Assembly (NCBI GenBank): GCA_033961575.1
Contig: CM066727.1
Span: forward strand, 120,268,434-120,332,433
Direction: 5' to 3'
DNA: 64,000 nt
Origin: Aselliscus stoliczkanus
Taxonomy: Eukaryota > Chordata > Mammalia > Chiroptera > Hipposideridae
A model generated the notes under the pieces. It was given only the letters and a program-made list of their open reading frames with translations. It was not told the DNA's origin and made no database searches. The position numbers and the translations under genes are program-made. This document shows, in pieces, positions 33,666-46,466 of the stretch. The first letter of the stretch is position 1, and each line of letters starts with the position of its first letter.

Positions 33666-34339
33666 GATAATGTTAGACTTCTAGCTCTCCTATTTTAAAA
33701 CGCAACAATGTTTCTTATATAATGGTAGATCACAGCCCTTTATTATTGGAGATGAGATTTGCAGAGTTTACCGTGGTGAGAGTTTCACAGTGAGGACCCG
33801 AATTTAACCCTGCTTTCTGTCTGAGAATCCATAAAAGCTTATGTGTGGTATTGGTAGATGGTGAAAGAAAGCAGAAGGGATGGAAGACCTGACTTGAGAG
33901 GATTCCAGGGACTTTGAGGAACCTAGAGTAAAAATCATTGAAAGAAAGTGTCAGGATCCGTAGTGAATGGTAAGTCTTATATTTTTCAGATATGGATGAT
34001 ACTGACCTGGGAGAAACGTGCAAATCCTAAAGCTTTCCTGAAAAGAAGGGAATTAAGAGATCTGAGCGAATACACTGACTTTTTTGAATCATGAGAGAAT
34101 ACAGACCTATCAAAAGACAAAGGAAAAAATACAGTGTAGTAGGAAAAAAAAGTACAAGTCCCCCATCTCTGTCAAAATCAACCAGCTGCCGTTCAGAAGT
34201 GGCCACTGCTTCATATTTATTTGTGAATCCTTCCAGATATTGTCTTTGCATAAAACCCCTATAAAATATTCATGAATTCTATCCATTGATTGTTTTTTAA
34301 AAAAAAGATTAGAATCATTATATCATAATGCTATTCTGT
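33666..34339. other. No recognised feature
   Basis: Anonymous sequence. Confidence 0.5.
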
Positions 34340-34830
34340 GGCTCTTTTTTCCCCCATTGAATATATTGAAAGGACATCTTTTATGATACACACCAAACCG
34401 TGTAAATGCAGCTCATTCCTTTAATGGCTGTTCAGGATTTTGGTTGAAAGGATGGACCATAACTTGATAAGCTGGTTCTCACCTGGTGGGCATTTTAATT
34501 ATTTCCTGTTCTGTGTACCTGTGCATATACAGTAGTGAACATCCTTGTTCATCTATGTTTAATCAACTGGGCCACTATCTCTATAAAGTATATTCAATGA
34601 TGTAAAATTTCAGGGACAAAAGGATTTAAAGTGTAGATAAATTTCCAAATTGTCCTTTCAAACTGTGACATCAATTAACAAGGCCATTAAGACTATTTGG
34701 AATTTCTGTTTTGTCACAACTATACCAACCTGGGGAACTAGCAGTGTTTTGGAGCTTCACCATTTTGATAGGTGAATTGTTATTTTCTAGCTTTAATTTG
34801 CATATCTCTAATTATCAGTACAGTTTTTTA
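34340..34830 (-). mobile_element. Ancient L1 3' region, antisense
   Basis: TTCCTTTAATGGCTGTTCAG, TAAATTTCCAAATTGTCCTT, ACCATTTTGATAGGTGAATT and TTTGCATATCTCTAATTATC are the antisense wording of an old L1 3' UTR. Confidence 0.58.
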
Positions 34831-36740
34831 AATAAGGAAATTTGCAAAGAGACTCCCACTCATCTACCTATGAAGAGAAATTACATCAGTTTTCTAGTTA
34901 GATGGTAATGAAAGAAAACAACTGAAAGAATATATTGGTGGAATTTAAGCAGAATGCAGGCATTAATTTGCATTTTCTAATCAGAAATGCATTTATTTTT
35001 CCCTTTGTCCTCTGTGGCTCTCCAATTTGAATATTCAGCAGGAGAAGAAGGCTGACTGAATGCTTAGATTTAACAACAATAGTTAAACATATTCCTTTCT
35101 TATGATTCTGCTCCATCTTTCTAAGGTGAAACATTTCAAACAAAGTAAATCTTAATTTTGAATTCAGATGGCTCACTGCTGAAATCATTAGGAACACAGT
35201 GGAAACAGGAAACTTTTCTGAATACTTCACTTCTGTGGATAAATTGGCCCTTGCAGAGAACATTAGCATGATGTGGGCCCCAGGCATCATTTCCACTACT
35301 TCTCTTCCTCCTCCTCCAGCCTTGTCAAAGGCGAGTTTAACGGATGCCCTAGACTAAGGATGGCCCTCGACATGAACTTCCTGAACTGGCTGACAGACAC
35401 CATGTTTTCCGAAATGATCTGTCCTGGAACATTTGTTCTCTCACCATGCTCTCCTTTTCCCTTTTTCCTGTCCTCCCCTCTCTTACCCTTCCAAGCCTCT
35501 CTAACACCCCCAACCCCTTACTGCAGGGCTCAACCTTCCTCAGCCAGTGCTCACATATTTGTCTCATGGGACACCCATCAGGGCAGCTCCCCACCCCCCT
35601 GCATCCTCACTTCCCCCGTCTCTTTCTCACTCTTCCACAGGGCCTGTGCTATCAGGCTCTTTCCCTTTTTCCCACATTAATTTATGAAAAATCTCGTCCC
35701 TTTAGTCAACCGTGAATGTCCGAGAGCATGCACTTGGATCAGACCACTGTTCTTAGTGCCAAACAGAGTGGTATGCATGATGAATTATGAAGCCCTTTTC
35801 CGGACAAGTTTAGAATTTCTGGTTCTGCCAGGGCACTGGACCAATGAATGAGAACATGTGTGACAAATAAAAAAAAACGCATCATGAGAAATGCTTGGGC
35901 GGAGAAATCTGAGGTCTGCTACTGTGACAAACTGAAGACCTAAGGAAGGCCCTTTAGGAGTGACCTGAAAACAAGCCATTTCTCATTTATGTTTTAAATT
36001 TAGGGATTGCTTAAGATTTAGCTAATATAATGCAGGCTTGATTTTGAAAAACCCATAAAAACTCTGCCTTTGTGTTTGATTTTATCCATTATCTCTGTGT
36101 GTGAGCTAAATAATTGCTGCTGCTCATAAACACAAGTACGAGTTTGATGAGAAGGATTAATGTTTCCATTTTAGACAGCAGACACCATGCCCCCTGTTGT
36201 ATGCCCCTCTGGCTCTAGGGACTGGCTGTGCAGGACTCACCATTAGGCTGTTGGAAGGGGTTACATTCTGCCCACGTGAACACTGTGGGTCTAGGTTTTA
36301 TGTAGACATGACAAGTTTAGCCACCACCAGATTTTCTCCTTCTCATTTCTTCTGTTGTTATCACAAGACTAAGAGTAGGATTTGTTAAGCCAGGCATTTT
36401 TAGTTAGAGATAGATCCTTGTACACAGAGTGCTCTTCGTGTTTCTCAATTCTCCTGAATTATTCAACTTGGTTTTTCCCTCTGTGCACTAGTACAGATTC
36501 TCCTTTGCTCCCTTCTACCAGAAAAGAAGAGCTTTTTCCTCTTATTTTTTTACATTGCCCCTTATTATTATTATATACAAAACAAATTGTTTGTTAGCAT
36601 TATTTTTAGATAGCTTGACACATACATTTCACACCAGAGATGGTTTTGTGCTAATGCCTAAAGTCTATCACCTCTATCTATCACAGCCCTGTGTTGTCTT
36701 GATAATGGTACTAAAACATTCTAAATGTATTGAATGCTTC
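34831..36740. other. Mostly anonymous DNA
   Basis: 35435-35690 is strongly pyrimidine-rich and loosely L2-like (CCTTCCAAGCCTCTCTAACA). The open frames at 34898-35296 (-) and 35273-35680 (+) overlap each other on opposite strands and lack family motifs. No exon is supported. Confidence 0.4.
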
Positions 36741-36755
36741 TGTTTAGCCCTCTTT

Positions 36756-37231
36756 CTTTTCTTTTTTCTTTTTCTTTTTTTTTTTTTAAAGATTTTATTG
36801 GGGAATTGGGGAAGAGAACAACATTGGGGAATGGGGAAGGGCAACAGACAAGTTGCTGTCCTTTTGTCCTTCAGTCTAGTTGTGGAGGACATGGCTTCAC
36901 TGGCCCATGTTGATATTATCATTGCACTCCTCCCGGGTGAGGCAGATTAGTTGCCGGCCTCTGGACGGCCGCTCACCGCGGCTCTTGGCAGCTCAGCCCG
37001 GATGTGGGCCACTCATGGTAGCTTACAGCAGCCCACTGCAGCAGGGGCTGCAGCCTATGCCATCACTGGTGACTCACGGCAGCCTATCTCCAGGTCGAGC
37101 TCTAGTTCACCATCTTAGCTGTAGAGGGCACAGCATCACTGGTCCTGATGTGGGATCCGAACCAGCATCCCTGTTGCTCAGAGCTAGCACTCCCAAGCCA
37201 ACTCTTAACCAATGTGCCAGTCAGCTGGCAT
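36756..37231 (-). mobile_element. Long composite SINE (form B), reverse
   Basis: The reverse strand begins TGCCAGCTGACTGGCACATT. It carries a head with an extra GCTCTGAGCAACAGGGATGC segment (as in form C), then the GC-rich B body. It ends CCCCAATTCCCCAATAAAATCTTTA plus poly-A in outline. The flanks TGTTTAGCCCTCTTT (36741-36755) and TGTCTAACCCTCTCT (37232-37246) match at 12 of 15 bases, so this is an older insertion. The head is intermediate between A and C. Confidence 0.85.
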
Positions 37232-37379
37232 TGTCTAACCCTCTCTTGATGCATCCTTTAGGAGAGAATAATTTCACAGCATTTGGCTTTATTCCTGGTT
37301 GCTATTTAAAGTTAGTAAATATTTGCTGAATTTAACTGAGCATCCTGTATTTTCTTTGGTAACCCTCTTTTACACCTAT

Positions 37380-37575
37380 TTCCAGTCTGATACTTGTCTG
37401 TGCCCTCCAACAAACAGAAGAAAAAAGCTGAATAGGGACCATTTCAATAAAGCCTGAGAAAATTATAAGCTTTTTGAAACAAAAGACTATATGGTTTCTA
37501 TTCCCTGTTGTATCCTCAGAGCCTAGTACCCTGGAAGCTCTCCATAAGTATTTGTCAAATCAACTAAAACTTGAT
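37380..37575 (+). repeat. L2 3' end
   Basis: TATAAGCTTTTTGAAACAAA, then TTCCCTGTTGTATCCTCAGA-GCCTAGTACC and AAGTATTTGTCAAATCAAC in outline match the L2 tail pattern (CCCCAGCGCCTAGAACAGTG..AATATTTGTTGAAT). Confidence 0.55.
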
Positions 37576-37614
37576 AAATACTGAACAAACTCTTTTCCAT
37601 GCAATCTCTGCTTT

Positions 37615-37835
37615 AGGACCAAGTCAAACTTTTACTGTAAAAGGCCAGATAAAATTATTTTAGGTTTTGTGGACCAGACAGTCTTTGTTGCAGTTGTTCA
37701 AAGTTTTACCAGCATGACAGCAGCCATTGATGATATGTAAACAAACGAGTATGGCTGTGTTGCATAAAATGTTATTGATGAAACAGGTGATGGGCTGGAT
37801 TTGGCCTCTAGGCCAAAGATTTGCTGACACTTGCC
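37615..37835 (+). repeat. Non-autonomous hAT-like DNA transposon
   Basis: CTGTAAAAGGCCAGATAAAA, TTTTAGGTTTTGTGGACCAG, CAGCAGCCATTGATGATATG, then GGGCTGGATTTGGCCTCTAG and GATTTGCTGACAC follow a common mammalian hAT-type repeat whose ends are inverted (TCGGCAAACT type). I cannot give the MER number. Confidence 0.55.
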
Positions 37836-38939
37836 ATAGACCCAAGTCCTCTCCCCAAGTGAAGGTGAGGCTGATCTTTCCCTACTGCTTCTGGGTAGCA
37901 GTGGTGGTAGGGACAAGAAAGAGAGTTGTGATGATAAATAAAAACTTCTCTTTCTACAACTCCCTGTCCACCAACAACGCCAAGGAGAATATGCATATCT
38001 TCCTTTTAACCCATAAATTTGTTAGCAATCTCAGGGAGCCCTAATTTAAGGGTTGTCATTCAAGTGTCAAAAATAAGCAATAGCTAACAGTGTCAGAAAT
38101 GAGTTATCATTTTCTTTTTCAGGTTTTTTTTTGTTGTTGTTAATAAAAAATTAAATGGAGACCACCGTGTGGGGCAACGCTCCTTGAGAACATGTCATTT
38201 CAACTCTTGCTTCCAGAAGGAACGGTCCCTCAGGGGAATGGCCAGTGACTGACATGGTTGTCTCTCTAGGGGTCAGACAGTAGATTGCTGTTCTCTGAAC
38301 ATCACTCAGGGGTCCTGGGTTCTAAACAGCGAATGCCTAGACAACCAATACTAGAGCCTCGTGGGACATCTGGAATCAGAGGAGGTGAATAATGAGTCTT
38401 TAGGTTCTGATTAAGAACCAGTCCCTCTCAATAATTTGCAATGGCCTTACAGAGAGGGGCCAAACGCTGTGCAGCTTCAATGTTGAGGGCAACAGGAGAG
38501 GGGTTCCTAGTGCGGGTGGAAGGTGAGAACAGGCAGGGCAGTGAGAAGCCCTAATGTGGGGACTGCTGGTTGCTGCTGAGATCTGAAAGGTTTGCCTGCC
38601 TAGTGTGTCTGTTATCAGGGATTTGCTGGTGCGACCTGTCTGACCAGAAAGGAGAGGGGATTTCTGTGAAAACAGCTGCTGCATTGTCTTGTGTGGATGC
38701 AAATACACTGCAGAGGCAGAGACAGCATGGAAAGGGGGGAAAAAGGGTTTTCTTGGTGGGAAAGGATTTATTTGGCCCTTCCAGCCACTCCTTTTTTGCT
38801 TCCCTTGTCTAGCAATGATTTTTCTCTACTGTGCTGAACTATATACCTGCTTGGGCATAGAACGTGTTCCTGTTTTATAAATACTCTGTCATTTCACAGT
38901 GGGAGAGGACCTATGTTTTTGTATATAAGTGTTTTTCAT
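37836..38939. other. No recognised feature
   Basis: Single-copy-looking and slightly GC-richer DNA. No exon is supported. Confidence 0.45.
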
Positions 38940-39235
38940 ATGTATATATTTTCCTCTGTTCTCTCGTTCCTGCTCCCTTCTCTACATGAATAACCCATGC
39001 CTTCCTCAACTGCCCTTCGTGCTTAATGATTTAGCCCACAAACAACTTCCACCACCGCAGACTCTTCCAAGTCTTGGGAAACCTCCGCAGACCTACCTAT
39101 GCTCTTTCTGTGTGTATGTCTATCACTGCATTCTTGGAATTATGTGATACTTATCTATTTGTGCGATTCCTTTGTATTTAATCATCTTTGTCAGCCTCCC
39201 TAAACACCATGCCCTTTACTTGGTTAGCCTTCAGT
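38940..39235 (+). repeat. L2-like fragment
   Basis: TCTATCACTGCATTCTTGGA then GTATTTAATCATCTTTGTCA-GCCTCCCT in outline resembles the L2 3' series. Decayed. Confidence 0.4.
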
Positions 39236-39651
39236 AGAACAGACAAGATCTGAAACTAAGGCTCACAGAGGTTAAATGTGATGGAAGCTAGAGAGGTAGG
39301 AAGTGGCAGATGGGGGATTCTGGCCTGGATGCTTTCCAGTACCCCAAACCTCTGCCTCTTCAGATTAACCTACTTTTAAAAGGTCAGCAATACCTGGCCA
39401 TCTGTGGCAGACAGCTCAGTGAAAACAGCATTCAGTCCTTTCTCCTGAGTTTTTTTTATCTTTTCCTCTATTTTCACTCTCCCAGCCAAGACAACCATTT
39501 GATACTACAAAGAAAATTCCCAAGTGGACCTGATGGGACATATTTCCTGGGTGTTCCTTAGACCCTGATGGCTTTTCACATGGGCCTCTTTCATGGAAAG
39601 GACCTCTTCTCTTCGTCCCTGTCCCAACTACCTCATCTCCAGAGGCTAATC

Positions 39652-39763
39652 ATTTTTTTTTTTTTTTGAGGGCAGTGTCACTGGCTCTCATATGTGGGAC
39701 CCGAACCGGGGCTGCTGGCTTCCCAAGCCAGCGCCTAACCACCATGCCACTCGGCCAGCCCAT
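39652..39763 (-). mobile_element. Short tRNA-derived SINE (form A), reverse
   Basis: The reverse strand reads GGGCTGGCCGAGTGGCATGG...GGTTCGGGTCCCACATATGA...GACACTGCCCTC plus poly-A. TSD GAGGCTAATC at 39642-39651 and 39764-39773. The full pol III A and B boxes are present. Confidence 0.92.
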
Positions 39764-40018
39764 GAGGCTAATCCTTCTTATTTCATCTCTCTATATCCAC
39801 AAAACTTCCCAAACTGGAGATGCTCTGTTTCACTCTCTGTCAAACAGAGCTGTTACTATTAACAGTGTATCAGTTAAATGATCTTACGGGTTGATTGATA
39901 TTAACATAGAGATTGGCTCTCTTCCCGTATCAAGAGAAGCCAATTAGGGGGTTCATGATTATTTGCGTCTTGCTGGTTTTCCTAACATTGTGTGGGACTA
40001 TGGAGTCGTGGTTTGTTT

Positions 40019-40050
40019 ACACACACACAAACACACGCATACACACACAC
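40019..40050. repeat. Imperfect (CA)n repeat
   Basis: CA units interrupted by AAAC, GC and AT. The surrounding 39774-40184 shows nothing else. Confidence 0.85.
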
Positions 40051-40184
40051 CTGATGCCACTCACCTGGAGGACCTCTCCATAGAGTTAGGGTTGAGAAAG
40101 ATACAGGGGGACACTGATAACAACAGCTAGAATTTAGACCAACTCCCCCAGTAAAACTTATTGCAATGATGGAAATGTTCTATA

Positions 40185-40355
40185 ATCTGTGATGTCCGAT
40201 ACAATAGCCATTAGCTCCTTGTGGTGCTCTTGATATATGACTAGTTTGATGAAGGAACTGCCATTTTTATGTCATTTAACTCATTAAAATTAATTTAAAT
40301 GTCAATAGCCACATATTGTTAGTGGCTACTGTATCAGACAAAGCAGATGTAAAGC
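40185..40355 (+). repeat. Possible hAT-type MER fragment
   Basis: GATGTCCGATACAATAGCCA-TTAGC and AATAGCCACATATTGTTAGTG-GCTAC in outline resemble a mammalian hAT repeat whose two ends both carry ATAGCCAC-like wording. Name uncertain. Confidence 0.42.
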
Positions 40356-40689
40356 ATCTACTCTTCTTTCTATCACTCTCAGTATCTGACATTTGAGTGA
40401 TAACATACAGAAAACATAAACTTAATTTCATTTTGTTAGCATACCTTTCCATAAGCTTTCCGCCTGAGAACAACCTTGACAATAATTCTTGAGGTACTCT
40501 CAAAGCTTGATAAGTTTATGAGATGGGAAAATGACTTAGTCACTGGAAAAACAAAAAGAATTTCTAAATATAATCCATGTATTCCAAATATTTTCCACAA
40601 ACCTTCAAAAGTTGTGTTGTATTTGCAGGGTGGGGAAATTCATACTTTATGTGGAATCTTATTGGAGGCTTAGAAGAGGATGGATCCAG

Positions 40690-40905
40690 GGACAGAGTCC
40701 TGAGTTCCAATGCCCACTGGAGCATGTGATTTTAGGTAAGTCACTTAATCCCTCCAAATTTCTAGTTCTCATCTATATGTCAGAAATGATAACAATGCCT
40801 ACCCAAACTATCCTACAGGGTTGCTGGGACTAAATGAGATAAAATAGAAGCAAACACTGTAAAATACTGTATAGATGATAGTTGTTGACATTTTAATTAA
40901 TATTA
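40690..40905 (+). repeat. MIR
   Basis: GATTTTAGGTAAGTCACTTA, CAGAAATGATAACAATGCCT, AGGGTTGCTGGGACTAAATG and GATGATAGTTGTTGAC follow the MIR consensus in sense. Confidence 0.62.
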
Positions 40906-41065
40906 TCACTATTGTGTAACCCTTCCAAAGTAATTCAGTGAGCATCAGCAATGAGGGGAGAGGTTTCTCTGTCTTCACCTTTTATTGTGAAGTAATTCTG
41001 AAAAAAGAAAGAAATTCTATTACTAAATATGGTAGGGTTTGCTTTCATATTAAGTCACAGAAATA

Positions 41066-41067
<2 letters not shown>

Positions 41068-41106
<39 letters not shown>
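41068..41106. repeat. (GT)n microsatellite
   Basis: About 19 GT units. Confidence 0.96.
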
Positions 41107-41108
<2 letters not shown>

Positions 41109-42439
41109 GTGAACTCCACAGTTACACAAAGCAATCTTGTTTTGAAAACTGTATCCTACGTATGTCTTCCTTTTGTGGCTAAGGCTCTTCAATTTTAAAA
41201 ATATCCTCCTCTGTTTCCATAATAAAAAGATATTTCAGAAAAAGCATGATAAGCTTTGGCCTTCATTTCTCATGACTCATACAATATCTTGTTTTGTAAT
41301 CTATCCTTTGGCCAAAGCCTCCATGGAGAGCGGCATTTTCAACCTGGGGAAGTTAAAGATTGAAGAAAATGGAGAAAATCACTACATTTAGTCAAGATGC
41401 CTTATGAACAGTAAGCATTATTGTTTTGCCTATGGGGACAATAATAATTTCAGACACTTAACTATTGCTTTTTTTCCTACTGTTGTGTAAATGTTTCTGT
41501 CAAAGTCATCACCAAATGACATCAAATTATTCCAAGGGCAGGGGGTATACAGCCCCTCTTATTTTTCATACTTTTAGAATATATATGTGAATTTTCAGTT
41601 TGTTTCCATTCAACCAAAAGTGTATTTTTAAAAGGAAGACCATTTTGAAAGTATGGTCACCTATTTAATTTTTTTAAGTTAAAATTTCCCTCTCTTAGCT
41701 ACTACATTTGATGTATATTTTCTAATTTTGAGGCTGAAATCTGAATACTCTTTTGATTGGCAAATAGATGTACTAGTTTTCAAAAGAATCCATTTTGGTG
41801 TATATACTTTAATGCATATGAAACAATTAATATAAAACTTATTATGTTTGTTAAGCATTTAATAATGAAAGTGCTGTTTTGTTCTAAACAATTAATCAGA
41901 GAATGCCTTGGCAATCCAATTTCTGCCCTTTTAGGATGCTATTGCTCATACTTTAACATTTTAGCCAAACCTAGAGTCTAGATATTTTATGAGTTTATCC
42001 ATAAATATATTTTGAAAATATTGTGCTATTTTATGACATATACCATAAATACTTGTAACCGTAAGCCTTTCACTGTAAGGTCTCTGAAATGTGATACCAC
42101 GGATGAATATTCCAGTAAGGGTTAATATCAGATGAAGCCATCTTTTGTTTCATGAATCATGCAGACATATTTTAATATTTAAGATGTGTGTTGGTTGATC
42201 TAAGTTAGAACATGCATGTAAGACTCTGAGCACAAAACTGAACATTCTGCTTCCCCTTAACTTGAGTGGGAATCTAAAAGGCTAAAAATTTTACCGTGAG
42301 AGTACAGCTAAGCTAAATATAAAGAAAAAAAACCTGTTGCTTTGATCATGTTCAGGCATCCCCACCATTATTCTTTGGAAGCAAATCTAAAGTTTCAAGC
42401 AATTTACAACTGTTATTGCTGGAATTGCTACTGTCCTAG
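41107..42439. other. No recognised feature
   Basis: AT-rich, single-copy-looking and low in repeats. Its lack of young insertions would make it a reasonable place to test for conserved non-coding sequence. Confidence 0.4.
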
Positions 42440-42560
42440 CTTATTGTGAATCTTGTAGGAACAAGGCACTGTCGCAAGCATTTAATGCCCATGATGTCAG
42501 TTACGATCCTTAGTTTGTACATGAGGAAACTGGAACTCAAAGAAGCTTGAGTAAATCAGC
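42440..42560 (-). repeat. MIR fragment, antisense
   Basis: CACTGTCGCAAGCATTTAAT then GTACATGAGGAAACTGGAAC follow the antisense MIR series. Confidence 0.52.
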
Positions 42561-42659
42561 AGACAAATCATCTTTAATTTTAACAATCAGAGAAGAGGCT
42601 ATATTTGATTTTTCCCTGAGTGAGTGATATGAGTACATAGAGCATGTGAAGTAAAGCAA

Positions 42660-43060
42660 CAGTGCTAGGCCTCCATTTAAAGGGCTTGTGTGGGCACAGA
42701 CTCTTACATTCTTGTTTGTACACACCTTTCCTTCAGTCCATCTTTCCCTGTTACAATTTTGCTAGTTCTCCTAGGCTAAGTCCAAAGTGCCATATCCTTC
42801 CTGATATTCTAGCATATACATCTCACCTTTCTTACATTCCCTTAGTGTGCTGTTTATATTTCTGTCAAATCCTTGGCAATAGTACGTTCATTAAAAGAAC
42901 ATTTATTGAGTGTCACTTAGTACCTGGTACTACAGCGAATTGTGATAAGGTCCAGTTCCCCTTGAGTGTAAACTCCTTAACTTTTTCATCTTTGTGTCCC
43001 TTAGAGCACCTAGCAGAGAGACGTGCTCCTACGTACTTGGTAGAGATTTGAATATAACTC
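42660..43060 (+). repeat. L2-like fragment
   Basis: GAGTGTAAACTCCTTAACTT and TTTGTGTCCCTTAGAGCACC-TAGCAGAG in outline match the L2 tail pattern. The 5' part (CCTTCAGTCCATCTTTCCC...) is weaker. Confidence 0.45.
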
Positions 43061-44059
43061 CATTCTGGCCATTCATTGAGCCACATCCAATAACTTCACC
43101 AATGATTTCATGTTTAATAAAATAGATTGCAGACAGATGACACACTTGGGATACTGTCTCATATATTGAAGAGTTGATAATTAGGGATCCCCACAATCAG
43201 GAATTAGTGATGCTTGAGTTTCTGTCACAAACTGCTTTGGAATGCTGCCAATATTTATTATGCAGGTTTTTCCTTTTTAAAGAGTTTTCTTTCAATTCAT
43301 CTAGGAAGGAAAATCTTTAATAAATACTACCAAGTCTTTGACACCTTGTTGTTTCTACTAGCTTTTTATGAGAGAAAACCTTTTAGAGCTTCTGAAAAAT
43401 GGCGTTGGAATACCTAGGAACAGGAGCAATTAGGCCCAGGATGAATCACAATTATATACAAATATGGACTCTTAAGGGTTTCCTGGATACTGCAAACTCA
43501 TTGATGCACTTGGCTATAGCCCAGCATTCTGTATATTCTATATATTATAATATGAAGTGATTTTTCTTATCTGGAATATCAACAGGGTCTTGTTTTATAT
43601 AGAAATACATTGGGACCAGAAAGCATAGTAAGAATCTTATGAAAATCATTTCTAAAGATCAAACACCAACCATAGCAGGATATGTGACATTTAATGATTA
43701 GAATTATATTCAAATGTCTATGTTTTAGAGAATCATTTCTTAAAGTAAAATTTAAAACTTGTTGTAAATGTAGGCACATAGTGCTGGCATTTACGTTGTC
43801 TGAAGCCAGTTTCTTGTCAAGAATTTCCAGGTGTGGAATTTTGACATTTTCTGAAATGTAGACTAACATGAAATAACTCATGGCAGTTCTAATTAAGGTA
43901 GAACATCTCATTTAACGACAAAGAGGTGACTAAACTTGGTGATACATATTGGAACTATATTCCCAGCCAAAAAATATATTATTTCTTGCCTCAGAATATT
44001 CTTCTCTGGTATTATTAATATTTAGTTATTAAGCATAGGCTGTAAATAATAATGGTAAT
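43061..44059. other. No recognised feature
   Basis: Anonymous AT-rich sequence. Confidence 0.5.
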
Positions 44060-44345
44060 CTCTTACATTTGAATACAGCTTATATGTTCTTCAAAATATT
44101 TTTATCTGCATTTTCTTGAGGGGAAATTAACATTTACTTCGGGTTTTGTGGTGTAAGAAATTTTATATGTGACTTTTTTCATTCATAAAACAATTCTTTT
44201 AGAGAGTTTCCGTTATCGCCATGGTAAAAATTAGAAAGCAAACGGATACATTTTGAAATTGTTTGAGTTTGCCCAGCTAGTACAGGACATAGATGAGATT
44301 CAAACTTAGGTTTTTCTGATTTCAAAGTTCTTGTAATTTCCCCTT
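44060..44345 (-). repeat. Possible MIR-type fragment, antisense
   Basis: GCCCAGCTAGTACAGGACAT then GATTCAAACTTAGGTTTTTC follow the antisense MIR series (CACACAGCTAGTAAGTGG..GATTCGAACCCAGG). Confidence 0.45.
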
Positions 44346-46240
44346 GAGAACTGGTAACAAGGAAGCCTAGCAACTTGCCTGTGGTTATCATTCATGATAG
44401 ATTTAGAACCCAGACCTCCCATCCTCTAGCTATTACCATAGTCTCTATTATTCTATATCTTATGTCTATATACTAGAAAGTCAGGATTCACTTTTATAAA
44501 CATTTCCCATTTTTTAAAACGAAGGTTAAATTTGGTTGTGATAGGAAATCTGCTGCCAAGTACTGCTCATCTAGCTAGGAAGTCCATATAAAGTCTGAAA
44601 CAAGTGTCTAAGGAATTAACCTGAATGATACAAACATTCTTTTTCTTGTAATCATGCATATACGGTAAAGGTTATCTTAAGCATAATTTTACTAGTGTAA
44701 GAAAGTGCTCCTCTGAAAACCTCTTCCATGTGAAATGCCTAGGTTTGCATAAAATGCAATCTCTGGGCTCCAGTGCCTCCTTGATAATAGCTGTCATGTG
44801 GAGTTAAATTGTCTCCAATTAAATTGTCACCGCTTTAAAAAACAGGGACTATGTCTTCTTTGCAATTGATTTCCTGCATCTCAGATATTATGCAAATATG
44901 ACAGTATGCATATTTGTAGAAATTTGTAGGAGAAAACTCTAGAAGCAAGCAGGCGAACTTACAGTCCATTCTCTGGCCTAATAAATGGTAAATTTCAAGG
45001 ATACCAGTCCCATACAAGCAGGTGTTAATAATAGCTCCTTTTATGACCAGAGGAGACAAAAGCAGCAAATTTCCTTTGGCAAATGTAGTTCCTTCTATAC
45101 TCAGCTCCAGGAGCACATTTACTCCTTGGAATTGAATAAAATCAGAAAATAATCTATTGGGTGCACTGGGGTAATGGGAGTTCAAGTTAAGTAATAGAAA
45201 CCTTTGGAAAATTTTGAGTTTCAACTCTCAAACACGATTGAATACAGACCTTTTTAACATAAAGGCAGTGTGTTGTCCTGCCCCGGGTTCAAGGAAGTCA
45301 AAGACCGGAACCAGGGATATTTGCTCGGTTAAGCACAGGCCCATGTGGCATTTAGAAGATTACTGTGGCAATCTCCTAAATGGTACTTCAGTGCTTGAAT
45401 GAGTCAGTATGCCTCCAAAAATACCTTTCACCCAGGGACGGGATGGGTAAGGCCAGGTAATCATGAGCAATATCAGATGATTGCAAAAAATAGCCAAACT
45501 CTCAACAATCTCCTCAACAATCCAGGCCAAGGAAATTGGGAAGGATTGGCTCACAGGTTGCATGGTTGGTGAGGACATGCATGGGCATCAGCCTAGACAC
45601 AGGGATGACTCGTCTTACTTCCCTAAGGGTACACAATAGACACAGATCCCTTTCATGACATGAATCATGAATAACCTCTGGAGACCAAAAAGCTTAATCT
45701 AGGAAAGGTCACTCACCTGTGTCTCTTGCATGTTTAGAGGTTGGGGTGCCAGTTTTCTAAAGATCTCTGTTTTATAATGGACTTCAATTGATGGATTTCT
45801 TCATTTGCCTATTATTTGAGATGATAACTAAAAAAACAAACAAAACTAAAAGAGTTAAATCTTACATTCAATCTTATTCAATGCTCCAAATGTTAGGAAT
45901 GTGGTTTGAGAGAGAGAGAGAGATAATTAAGTTAGAAAAAAACTTGACTTTTTATCAAGATGAGATTGACAGGTGAGATAAATGCAAAAATGCAAATATT
46001 GTCCTGATAAGTGAGTGAAACGTTTTAATATAAGCAAAACCAGTTTGACTAAAGCCCTCATTCTAGAAACCTTTTAAAGAGGAAGTGTGTCTGTCATTAT
46101 TTGAATTCCAAACATCTCTTCCATGGGACACTGGAGGTTCCTCAGGTCTGTACCATACCAGGGTAAATTTTGTTGTTGTTTTCTATGCTGTACTTTATAG
46201 TTGACATTCAATATTCTGCTTCAGCTTCAGGTGTTTCTTT
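44346..46240. other. No recognised feature
   Basis: Single-copy-looking DNA with a short GA run at about 45909-45923. No exon is supported. Confidence 0.45.
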
Positions 46241-46466
46241 TAAATATTTTTTTTATTTTTCAATTAGTTAACATACAATATTGCATTCATTTCAGGTGTA
46301 CAACACAGTGATTAGACATTTACTCGTATGTAACTTATGAAGTGATCACCCTGATAAATCTAGTACCCACCTGATACCATACATAGTTACAATACCACTG
46401 ACCATATTCCCCATGCTATACTCTACATCCCCATGGCTATTTTCTAACTACTAATTTGTGCCTCTT

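Noticed and set aside
34898..35680. Two frames above 130 codons on opposite strands
   Set aside because: They overlap or abut in opposite directions, have no recognisable domain, and the sequence is pyrimidine-rich and repetitive in character.
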